Below, piece after piece: positions 1 to 6,998 of a DNA stretch of 16,695 nucleotides (positions are counted from its first letter, which is position 1; every line of letters starts with the position of its first letter). This DNA is from Bacteroidota bacterium (lineage in GTDB: Bacteria > Bacteroidota > Bacteroidia > UKL13-3). The translations under genes were made by a program, and so were the position numbers. The notes beneath the pieces were generated by a model, which made no database searches, was not told where the DNA came from, and saw only the letters and a program-made list of their open reading frames with translations. The DNA is taken from positions 1 to 16,695 of the forward strand of contig CANHRW010000023.1 in NCBI GenBank assembly GCA_947462865.1, read 5' to 3'.

Positions 1-12
1 GCGCCGTCTCTT

Positions 13-2283
13 TTACATACGCCACCTAAAACCCAAGTACCACATGGTTCCAAAGATAGGCCCCCATACAGCACTTGCATCAAAATTTCTAGACCATGGA
101 TTGGCTGCATTTACAATGGCATTGTCTTGCATAAAATTCAATAAATTTTCGGCTCCAATATAAATGGCATTGCCAGCTTTCTTTTTAAATGATTTACTCA
201 ATTGAATATAATGAATAAAAAAAGCGTTGCTATATTTAGGGCCACGAACTCCTTCGTTTGTTATGAGTAAAGGGAGTTGTTTTTCGCCATTCCATTGAAT
301 GGTATAATCCATATTCCAATAACTGTAAGTTTGATAAGAAACAGTTAAAAAGGCCCTATGTTTGGCAATAAGGGGTTGCATGTAAAATATATCGTTTCTA
401 TTAAAGCCAGCGTTTAAATAGCGGTAAGCCAATCTTATGTCGAGGTGTTTAATGGGTTCTGCATCAAACTGAATTTGAAAACTATGAGAACGACTAGCCC
501 TATTCAGTTGATAAATTGCAACTTCATCTGAATTTTGGTACCTATCTGCAATGATTTGGTTGTCAAAAAATGTGTAGAAATAGTCTATAGAAACCAATGC
601 TTTTCGGTAGTTAAGGTTAAAATTCCAAGTAAAACTTCCTCCTAAATTCCATGCTTTTTCTTGGTCAAAATTAGTGACTTTATATTTTTGATGATTGTCA
701 TCAAATATGCCCGGTATGTTGAATTTTCTGGAGCTGCTAAGTAAGCCAATATTTTCTCCTAAAACTGAAGCAGTTCTATACCCTTTTCCAGCTGATGCTC
801 GTATTGCAATTGTTTGTATGGGTGAATATTTAATATGAATTCTAGGCGTAGTAAAAAGTCCAAAAAGACTGTGTAAATCGGCCCTGAATCCACCTACAAT
901 GGTAAGTCTTGGACCAAATGTTGCTGTATATTCATAAAAGACACCTGGAATATAATCATTTCGTTTAAACTCCATTACGGTGTCCGAAATTGCCTTACAC
1001 GATTCCTGATACTGATCATTTAACAAGCTTATTCCTGTTTTAAATTTATGATTTGTACTAACAATAATGCTTTGGTAAATCAAATTCATGTAGTTGGAAT
1101 TTTGAACACCTGTATAAAAGTTTCTACCAAGTATAGTTTGAATATTTTGTTGGCTGAATTGCATTTGCAATCCAATACTTTTATACATTTTTTTAGGGAA
1201 TACGTATCCTGATTTTACCCAAAGTTCTTTTCTGTTGCTTGTCATTGAAGTAGCATACAGAGAATCTGAAGTAATATTGGTTTGGCCGCTATTTTTTGAA
1301 TCACTCAATCCCCTTAAACCACCCTGAATCATCAATCCTTTTTTGTTTTCAAATTTAAAGCGATACATGCCATTAAACTGATTTCCAATAGGGTTGTCGA
1401 TAAATCCATCATGGTTATGGTCAGTCCCATACCATGTTTTATTGCCATGGATTAAAATAGATTGTGAAAATTTTTGAGTGTTTTTTTCTTGTACAATTAA
1501 ATTGAATTCGGAACGTCCACCTGCACCATAATAGCCATTTATGAAAATTTTTTCAGGTTCATCTGGTTGGTGTAATTCGGTATTGATTTGTCCAGCAATG
1601 CTTTCGAACCCATTCACAACAGAACCAATACCTTTGGTTACTTGAATGCTCTTAATCCATGTACCAGGTGTATATCCATAGCCAATTTGAGATGCAATGC
1701 CCCTTGTACCTGGGGTCATTTCTTGAGTGAGTTGAGTGTATTGACTTGCCAATCCCAATAATTGAATTTGTTTGGTTCCAGTTAATGCATCATTAGACGA
1801 AACATCTATTGCTGGGTTAGTTTCAAAACTTTCAGATAAGTTACAACAAGCAGATTTAAATAGCTCTTTCTCATTCATTGTAATTGTTTTCCAGGGGTCA
1901 ATAAAACTGATTTCTGTAGACTTTCTTTCGTACTGAATGGCTACTTCTTTTAATGCGGTATTACTAATTAATTGTACAGTTATCAACTGATTGTTTTTTA
2001 CCAATATTGTGTCAGAAACAAAACCAATACACTGAATTAACAATTGATTGTTATTACTGACTCGTTTAATCTGAAATTGTCCAGAAGCATTTGTTAGCAC
2101 TGTTTTGGTTTCTCCAAGCCATTGAATTTGTGCACCAATAATTGGTTCAATTTTCCCATTTATAGTTTTTTCTTGAACAACACCATTCAATTCAGATTGG
2201 TTTTGTGCATTAATAGTTACTATACTCATCAACAAACAACCCAATAAGATAGTCGCATTTCTAATCATGGTGTGTATTGTCAT
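13..2283 (-). CDS. TonB-dependent outer-membrane receptor, probably metal-related
   Basis: An outer-membrane beta-barrel predicted to import a ligand using TonB energy. The 756-residue protein begins with a hydrophobic signal peptide (about residues 1-26, ending INAQ). A carboxypeptidase-regulatory-like beta-sandwich follows (about 32-108), as is common in Bacteroidota receptors, then a plug domain (about 137-240, with the plug-end pattern GSVVNGFESIAGQI) and a long barrel up to an aromatic final strand. A Cys-Cys pair sits at the start of the plug (C146-C147), unusual in a domain with few cysteines. It is the last gene of a five-gene minus-strand run and its start overlaps the end of the HMA gene by 23 bases. 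An in-frame ATG five codons later would also give a good signal peptide. The receptor assignment is secure. The ligand (copper or another metal chelate) is inferred only from the neighbours and the cysteine pair. Confidence 0.93.
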   Translation of the reverse strand: MTIHTMIRNATILLGCLLMSIVTINAQNQSELNGVVQEKTINGKIEPIIGAQIQWLGETKTVLTNASGQFQIKRVSNNNQLLIQCIGFVSDTILVKNNQLITVQLISNTALKEVAIQYERKSTEISFIDPWKTITMNEKELFKSACCNLSESFETNPAIDVSSNDALTGTKQIQLLGLASQYTQLTQEMTPGTRGIASQIGYGYTPGTWIKSIQVTKGIGSVVNGFESIAGQINTELHQPDEPEKIFINGYYGAGGRSEFNLIVQEKNTQKFSQSILIHGNKTWYGTDHNHDGFIDNPIGNQFNGMYRFKFENKKGLMIQGGLRGLSDSKNSGQTNITSDSLYATSMTSNRKELWVKSGYVFPKKMYKSIGLQMQFSQQNIQTILGRNFYTGVQNSNYMNLIYQSIIVSTNHKFKTGISLLNDQYQESCKAISDTVMEFKRNDYIPGVFYEYTATFGPRLTIVGGFRADLHSLFGLFTTPRIHIKYSPIQTIAIRASAGKGYRTASVLGENIGLLSSSRKFNIPGIFDDNHQKYKVTNFDQEKAWNLGGSFTWNFNLNYRKALVSIDYFYTFFDNQIIADRYQNSDEVAIYQLNRASRSHSFQIQFDAEPIKHLDIRLAYRYLNAGFNRNDIFYMQPLIAKHRAFLTVSYQTYSYWNMDYTIQWNGEKQLPLLITNEGVRGPKYSNAFFIHYIQLSKSFKKKAGNAIYIGAENLLNFMQDNAIVNAANPWSRNFDASAVWGPIFGTMWYLGFRWRM

Positions 2284-2602
2284 GGTCTCTATACAAGCAG
2301 CAATTTGGTAGTTTGATGTAAGTACTGTCTGCTGCTTTTTTCAGATCAGTATCATGACCTACTGCAGCAATTAAAGCATGTATGCTATCCAAGCTAATCT
2401 TGTCAGTATCAAATTTTACAAACATGCGTTTAGTATCTATATTCCAATTCGCAACTTGTATGCCTTTTACATCACATGCAAGTTCAATTCTTTCTTTACA
2501 TTCAGTACAATTGCCATATACTTTAAATTCTGTTTTAATAGTGGTTTGCAGACCTTGAATCCACATAAATAAACTACTAATTATTGCGATAATGAATTTC
2601 AT
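2261..2602 (-). CDS. Small exported heavy-metal-associated (HMA) domain protein
   Basis: A 113-residue protein with an N-terminal hydrophobic segment (about 1-19, signal peptide or anchor) followed by one HMA-like ferredoxin fold (about 22-95). The metal-binding loop is GNCTEC, with C32 and C35 as the CxxC pair. The tail is also rich in potential ligands: C101-C102, then H107, H111 and H112. HMA domains of this kind typically bind Cu(I) or other soft metals. The probable location is the periplasm, where it could pass metal to or from the receptor encoded downstream. Its ATG lies one base after the cytochrome peroxidase stop, and its His-rich C-terminus is encoded over the first 23 bases of the receptor gene, so the three genes are almost certainly co-transcribed and coupled. 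The metal identity is inference. Confidence 0.85.
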   Translation of the reverse strand: MKFIIAIISSLFMWIQGLQTTIKTEFKVYGNCTECKERIELACDVKGIQVANWNIDTKRMFVKFDTDKISLDSIHALIAAVGHDTDLKKAADSTYIKLPNCCLYRDHDNTHHD

Positions 2603-2603
2603 A

Positions 2604-3662
2604 TTAATTGGGATTAGAAAAGGCTTGATTGTTTAAAAAATTTTGATCAGTAAATGTTTTTAAGAACGCAACTAGGTCTCTTTTCTCTTGTGTACTGAGT
2701 TGAATTCCTGCAATTAACTTTTGCATATTGTCATCCATGTTTGGCGAATCTTTATGAATCCCTTCGTTATAGTGTGAAACAACTTCTTCAAGTGTTTTAA
2801 ATCTTCCATCATGCATATAGGGTGCTGTTGCTTCTATATTTCTGAGGCTGACAACTTTAAATTTACCATTATCGGTTGCATCTTTAGTTACCAATCCTCT
2901 GCCATTATCAGTAAATACTTTGTCCAATCCATTGTTTCTAAATGCATCATCTGATAGCAATACATCAGAATGACAATGGTTACAATCTCCTTTATTAAAG
3001 AAAATAGAAAGTCCATTTTTTTCTTGTTGATTAAGAATGGTGGTATCTCCCTCAAAATAGTATTGATCGAACCTGCTATTAAACGAAACCAAACTTCTTT
3101 CAAACTGAGCAATGGCTCTCACCACCAAGTTTGAGTCAATATTTCTAGTTTTAAAAGCACGGTAAAATAGAGTAGGATATTTGGGGTCTTTTAAAAGTCT
3201 TTGAACAACTGTGGTCCAATCATTGTTCATTTCAATTGGATTGGTAACGGGGTCATGGGCTTGTTCTTCTAAGGATGTTCTACTCCCGTCCCAAAAAAAG
3301 TATTTGCTCCAGGCTAAATTTACAATGGCCATGGCATTGCGGTTTCCTCTGCTTCCATCTATTCCAGAACTGTATCTACTTGAATCTGAAAATCCATTGA
3401 CTTGTTGGTGACAGCTGCCACAACTTTGTGTATTATTTAAACTTAATTGGGTTTCGTAAAACAATTGACGTCCCAATTCAATGCCTTCTTTTGTTAACGG
3501 GTTGTCAGCATTTTGAGGCATTTCACTCAAATACACATTTACCCAACTTGGATAATCAATCGATGTTGGAGTTGGTTCATAATTATCATCTGTTTGATTG
3601 CTAGTTTTTTTACATGCAAATACTAGCATGGTTAGCACAATTAGTACAATTATTTGCCTCAT
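2604..3662 (-). CDS. Di-heme cytochrome c peroxidase (MauG/CCP family) lipoprotein
   Basis: A predicted periplasmic lipoprotein with two c-type hemes. From the ATG the 352-residue protein has a lipoprotein signal (LVFAC, lipidated C17). The first heme site is CGSCH (C81, C84, H85) and the second is CNHCH (C227, C230, H231). A conserved TAPYMHDG segment supplies M283, the usual axial ligand of the high-potential heme in CCPs; MauG has a tyrosine in its place. Family members reduce hydrogen peroxide or carry out long-range oxidation of a partner protein, as MauG and MbnH do. The longer frame starts at a TTG at 3671, inside the upstream gene. I chose the ATG at 3662 because it lies one base after the upstream stop and directly opens the signal sequence. 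Operon position between the thiol protein and HMA genes suggests an oxidative step in metal handling, which is inference. Confidence 0.92.
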   Translation of the reverse strand: MRQIIVLIVLTMLVFACKKTSNQTDDNYEPTPTSIDYPSWVNVYLSEMPQNADNPLTKEGIELGRQLFYETQLSLNNTQSCGSCHQQVNGFSDSSRYSSGIDGSRGNRNAMAIVNLAWSKYFFWDGSRTSLEEQAHDPVTNPIEMNNDWTTVVQRLLKDPKYPTLFYRAFKTRNIDSNLVVRAIAQFERSLVSFNSRFDQYYFEGDTTILNQQEKNGLSIFFNKGDCNHCHSDVLLSDDAFRNNGLDKVFTDNGRGLVTKDATDNGKFKVVSLRNIEATAPYMHDGRFKTLEEVVSHYNEGIHKDSPNMDDNMQKLIAGIQLSTQEKRDLVAFLKTFTDQNFLNNQAFSNPN

Positions 3663-3663
3663 C

Positions 3664-4425
3664 TTATTCAATGATTAATTTTTGAACTTTTTCGGTTTCA
3701 TGAACATCTTTACACTTGATAAAATAAATACCTGCTGGGAAATGAGACAATGGAATGTCTATTAATCTCGATTTTAAATTGGAATTAAATACCATTTTAC
3801 CCGTCATGTCTATGAGAGAAATTGTACTGATTTCAATATCACTTTCAACTGTTAACATATTTTTAGCAGGTTGAGGATACACTTTAAAAGTAGACTTCTG
3901 TATTGTTTCTATTCCATTAATTGGATTCAATGCGTTATTAATTGCTGTTGTTATGGCATTGTTTTCAGCAGGGCTATACCCCTGTTTTTGATAATAAATA
4001 CTATGGGTATTGCCTCCTGCTATTACAATGGTTGGCATGCCCATTCCACCATAATAATTTACTTCATCTGCTCCATTTTCAAACAAGGGGTATGCGAAGC
4101 CATTCGCGTTAGACCATGATTTTAAGTTCGCGCAGGTAGTTGTATTGTCATACGATATTTGAAACATTTTTACCCTTTCAGGTTGGCTAATTTTAGCAGA
4201 TTGAAGAATGTTTTTAAGTCCTTTACCTGCAGTAATGCATGGGCTACAGTTTGGAAGCATTACATATTCTATGACAACTGCAAATCCGGAATCTAATTGC
4301 TCAAACAAATTGGTTTGAATGCCATTGCAATCGGTTTTAGAAAAGTTCATCACAGTTGTTTGTGCTTGAATATGCGAAAAGCTAAGAATTAGCAATAAGC
4401 TAACTCCACTAAGAATTGATTTCAT
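3664..4425 (-). CDS. Secreted thioredoxin-like CxxC protein with T9SS sorting domain
   Basis: A 253-residue secreted protein. It has a signal peptide (about 1-21, HIQA before Q22) and a thioredoxin-like domain (about 25-170) with a CSPC pair at C60/C63, followed by a GMGMPTIV segment resembling the cis-proline loop of thioredoxin folds. A linker leads to a type IX secretion C-terminal domain (about 179-253). That domain is recognised by FKVYPQPAKN at its start, a central MTGKMV strand, the PAGIYFIK motif and the final KLIIE strand. The CTD predicts export across the outer membrane and anchoring on the cell surface, unusual for a redox thiol protein because most thioredoxin-like proteins stay periplasmic. 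It lies second in the metal operon, 58 bases after the HYC_CC_PP gene. It could be a surface thiol oxidoreductase or a metal-binding protein; the substrate is unknown. Confidence 0.85.
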   Translation of the reverse strand: MKSILSGVSLLLILSFSHIQAQTTVMNFSKTDCNGIQTNLFEQLDSGFAVVIEYVMLPNCSPCITAGKGLKNILQSAKISQPERVKMFQISYDNTTTCANLKSWSNANGFAYPLFENGADEVNYYGGMGMPTIVIAGGNTHSIYYQKQGYSPAENNAITTAINNALNPINGIETIQKSTFKVYPQPAKNMLTVESDIEISTISLIDMTGKMVFNSNLKSRLIDIPLSHFPAGIYFIKCKDVHETEKVQKLIIE

Positions 4426-4483
4426 TTGAATGGGTTTAAATTTTTAAAATAATTAGAAAGTATGCGGCAAATGCTACAACATG

Positions 4484-4867
4484 CTAAATTCTAAAAATCG
4501 AAAGGAAAGGACCTTGTTGCTTAAAAAGCAGGAGGGGAGGCCCTTCATCTAAAGTTCCATGAATATGGCTGAAAAACGGTGAATCAAAATTTTGAATGAA
4601 AACCTGCATCAAACAAATTTCTTGGGTATTTAAAATGGGAGCACTGTTGCTTGTATTTAAAATTAAATCGTTGAATGGGCTGAGTTTGACAACCACGTCC
4701 TTGCAACAATCCATGTTTCCTGTTTCGGCACAATCACATGGATCGCCCTGTTCATTCCCAAAAGCAATTTGAGTGAGCGACTCACCACAATAATGTAAAC
4801 TTGCCTTTACAAAAGCATTTGTTCCAAGCGTAACAAACAATAGAAATATGGCGATGACCTTTTTCAA
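4484..4867 (-). CDS. HYC_CC_PP family small exported protein
   Basis: A 127-residue protein matching the pattern that names this Bacteroidota family. A signal-like segment (1-22) is followed by the HYC motif in LHYCGE (H25-Y26-C27), further cysteines C44 and C46, the CC motif in MDCCKD (C54-C55), and a late PP motif in EGPPLLLF (P110-P111). Its biochemical role is not established as far as I know. The seven clustered Cys/His residues and neighbouring HMA, heme and receptor genes suggest metal binding. The start has to be TTG at 4867: the only codons between it and the upstream in-frame TAA are TTT, TGT, GTT and GAT, and a later start would destroy the signal peptide. It is the first gene of the operon and has a -7-like box just upstream. 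Confidence 0.82.
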   Translation of the reverse strand: MKKVIAIFLLFVTLGTNAFVKASLHYCGESLTQIAFGNEQGDPCDCAETGNMDCCKDVVVKLSPFNDLILNTSNSAPILNTQEICLMQVFIQNFDSPFFSHIHGTLDEGPPLLLFKQQGPFLSIFRI

Positions 4868-4874
4868 ATCAACA

Positions 4875-4906
4875 CAAAATTACTGCTTTTTAATGTTAAA
4901 TTTCAA
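4875..4906 (-). promoter_or_regulatory. Candidate promoter of the metal operon
   Basis: On the minus strand a TAATTTTG box (4882 down to 4875) fits the Bacteroidota -7 consensus TAnnTTTG, with a TTG 21 bases upstream (4906-4904) as a possible -33 element. The end of the box is only 7 bases from the TTG start codon at 4867, so the transcript would be nearly leaderless. AT-rich background makes chance matches possible. Confidence 0.45.
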
Positions 4907-4956
4907 CTATCTGTCAATAAATCAATAGTTTTCTGAATACTTTGCTTGAAAAGCTT

Positions 4957-4964
4957 TAAATTTG
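4957..4964 (+). promoter_or_regulatory. Candidate -7 box of typA
   Basis: TAAATTTG matches TAnnTTTG and ends 17 bases before the typA ATG at 4982, giving a short leader of roughly 12 bases. A clear TTG -33 element at the usual spacing is not seen. Its position downstream of the TTG at 4946 argues against that longer start. Confidence 0.5.
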
Positions 4965-4981
4965 CAGGCTTTTTATTTAAC

Positions 4982-6787
4982 ATGCAGAATATTAGAAACA
5001 TAGCAATTATTGCACACGTTGACCATGGTAAAACTACTTTGGTTGACAAAATTTTACTTCAGACCAAATTGTTCAGAGAGAACCAACAGGCTGGAGAGTT
5101 GATTTTAGATAACAATGACCTTGAAAGAGAAAGAGGAATTACAATTCTTTCTAAAAACGTTTCGGTTCGTTACAAAGACTACAAGATCAATATCATTGAT
5201 ACTCCTGGTCACGCCGATTTTGGTGGCGAGGTAGAAAGGGTGTTAAACATGGCTGATGGCGTATTGTTATTGGTAGATGCATTTGAAGGCCCTATGCCAC
5301 AAACTCGTTTTGTATTGCATAAAGCTTTGTCATTGGGTAAAAAGCCAATTGTTGTCATTAACAAAGTAGACAAGCCGAATTGCAGACCTGATGAAGTTCA
5401 CGATGCAGTGTTTGATTTGTTCTTTAACTTAGATGCAACCGAAGAACAATTAGATTTTCATACCATTTATGGTTCGTCTAAAATGGGCTGGATGAGCAGA
5501 GATTGGAACCAACCAACCGAAGATTTCACTGCTTTGTTGGATGATATTATTACTCAAATACCGGCTCCGCATGTAGAAGAAGGTAACTTACAAATGCAAA
5601 TAACCTCATTAGACTATTCTTCTTTTACTGGAAGAATTGCCATTGGTAGGTTATTAAGAGGATCCTTAAAAGTAAACCAACCAGTTAGTTTGGTGAAGCG
5701 TGATGGAAAAATTCAAAAATCAAGAATCAAAGAATTGTATGTTTTTGAAGGATTGGGCAGAATTAAAGTAGAAGAAGTATTGCCAGGAGAAATATGTGCT
5801 GTTTTTGGCATTGAAGGATTTGAAATTGGTGATACCATTGCAGATTTTGAAAATCCTGAGGGGTTAAAACCCATTTCAATTGACGAGCCTACTATGAGCA
5901 TGTTGTTTACCATTAACAATTCACCATTTTTTGGTAAAGAAGGTAAATTTGTAACTTCTAGGCATGTGCGTGAGAGATTGGAAAAAGAAACGGAGAAAAA
6001 CCTAGCCATGAAATTAGAAGATACCGATTCACCAGATTCTATTATTGTTTATGGTAGAGGTATTTTGCATTTGTCAATCTTAATAGAAACCATGCGCCGT
6101 GAGGGTTATGAGTTAGCAGTTGGTCAGCCAAGAGTAATTGTAAAAGAAATTGATGGTCAAAAATGTGAGCCAGTTGAAATTTTAACGGTAGATACTCCCG
6201 AGGAGTCTGCAGGTAAAGTCATTGAATTGGTTAGCCAACGTAAAGGAGAATTGTTGGTAATGGAACCAAAAGGAGATTTACAACATTTAGAGTTCAGTAT
6301 TCCATCTAGAGGAATCATTGGTTTAAGAAACAATGTGTTAACAGCAACAGCAGGTGAAGCCATTATGGCCCATCGTTTCAAAGCATATGAGCCATGGAAA
6401 GGAGCTATACCATCAAGGTTGTCAGGAGTATTAATTAGTGGTGATAAAGGTGCTGTAACTGGTTATGCTTTAGATAAATTGCAAGACAGAGGTCGTTTCT
6501 TTATTGAGCCAGGAGATGAAGTGTATGAAGGACAAATTGTTGGAGAAAACATCAGACCCGATGACATGGTATTGAATGTGGTAAGGGCCAAACAATTGAC
6601 CAACTTCAGGGCAGCTGGTAGTGATGATAACGTTAAAATTCAACCTAAAACCAATTTTTCATTAGAAGAATGTATGGAATACATACAAGGCGATGAACTC
6701 GTTGAAATAACTCCAAAAACATTGCGTTTACGTAAAATCTATTTAGATGAAAACGACCGCAAGCGTATGAAAAATGCCAACGCATAA
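4982..6787 (+). CDS. typA: Translational GTPase TypA/BipA
   Basis: A ribosome-binding GTPase of the EF-G-like superfamily, involved in ribosome assembly and in growth under stress or cold. The GTPase motifs are all present: G1 AHVDHGKT (residues 11-18), ERGITI of switch I (50-55), G3 DTPGH (73-77) and G4 NKVD (127-130). These are followed by the beta-barrel and EF-G-like domains and the BipA-type C-terminal domain (PSRGIIGLRN, MAHRF and the DRGRFFIEPGDEVYEGQIVGE region). From the ATG it is 601 residues, the normal family length. The frame can be extended to a TTG at 4946, but that would lie upstream of the likely -7 box and add 12 residues before the family's usual N-terminus. It is divergent from the metal operon and monocistronic, since a terminator follows directly. 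Confidence 0.97.
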   Translation: MQNIRNIAIIAHVDHGKTTLVDKILLQTKLFRENQQAGELILDNNDLERERGITILSKNVSVRYKDYKINIIDTPGHADFGGEVERVLNMADGVLLLVDAFEGPMPQTRFVLHKALSLGKKPIVVINKVDKPNCRPDEVHDAVFDLFFNLDATEEQLDFHTIYGSSKMGWMSRDWNQPTEDFTALLDDIITQIPAPHVEEGNLQMQITSLDYSSFTGRIAIGRLLRGSLKVNQPVSLVKRDGKIQKSRIKELYVFEGLGRIKVEEVLPGEICAVFGIEGFEIGDTIADFENPEGLKPISIDEPTMSMLFTINNSPFFGKEGKFVTSRHVRERLEKETEKNLAMKLEDTDSPDSIIVYGRGILHLSILIETMRREGYELAVGQPRVIVKEIDGQKCEPVEILTVDTPEESAGKVIELVSQRKGELLVMEPKGDLQHLEFSIPSRGIIGLRNNVLTATAGEAIMAHRFKAYEPWKGAIPSRLSGVLISGDKGAVTGYALDKLQDRGRFFIEPGDEVYEGQIVGENIRPDDMVLNVVRAKQLTNFRAAGSDDNVKIQPKTNFSLEECMEYIQGDELVEITPKTLRLRKIYLDENDRKRMKNANA

Positions 6788-6810
6788 TTTAAAATAAGAT
6801 TGATTCATAG

Positions 6811-6835
6811 AAAGACCCGCTTCGGCGGGTTTTTT
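6811..6835 (+). terminator. Rho-independent terminator of typA
   Basis: A perfect 6-bp stem, ACCCGC/GCGGGT (6815-6820 and 6825-6830), is capped by a stable TTCG tetraloop and followed by a run of T. It starts about 25 bases after the typA stop. The rest of the 211-base gap to the next gene holds no feature I can support. Confidence 0.92.
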
Positions 6836-6998
6836 GTTGCTGAATGACCTTTATAGATTTAATTTAAAAAGACCAATTTACTGCGCATACATACCCCAAT
6901 AAAAAAGGATTTACCATCCATACTTCAAGAATTGGAAATTATAAATTCTGGGTAGAAAGTGTGAATAAGCAAGAGAATTGATTCTGTAATTTGCCCAA

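Noticed and set aside
3663..3671. TTG start for the cytochrome c peroxidase at 3671.
   Set aside because: It would overlap the upstream stop. The ATG at 3662 directly opens the lipoprotein signal and leaves a one-base gap, like the neighbouring junction.
4946..4981. N-terminal extension of TypA from TTG 4946.
   Set aside because: The extension crosses the likely -7 box and adds residues before the family's normal start; ATG 4982 gives the expected length.
6868..6981. Stop-to-stop frame of about 37 codons between the typA terminator and the next gene, with a protein-like composition (GFTIHTSRIGNYKFWVE).
   Set aside because: It has no start codon, is short enough to arise by chance in several frames, and I recognise no family. 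A gene remnant cannot be excluded, but nothing supports it.
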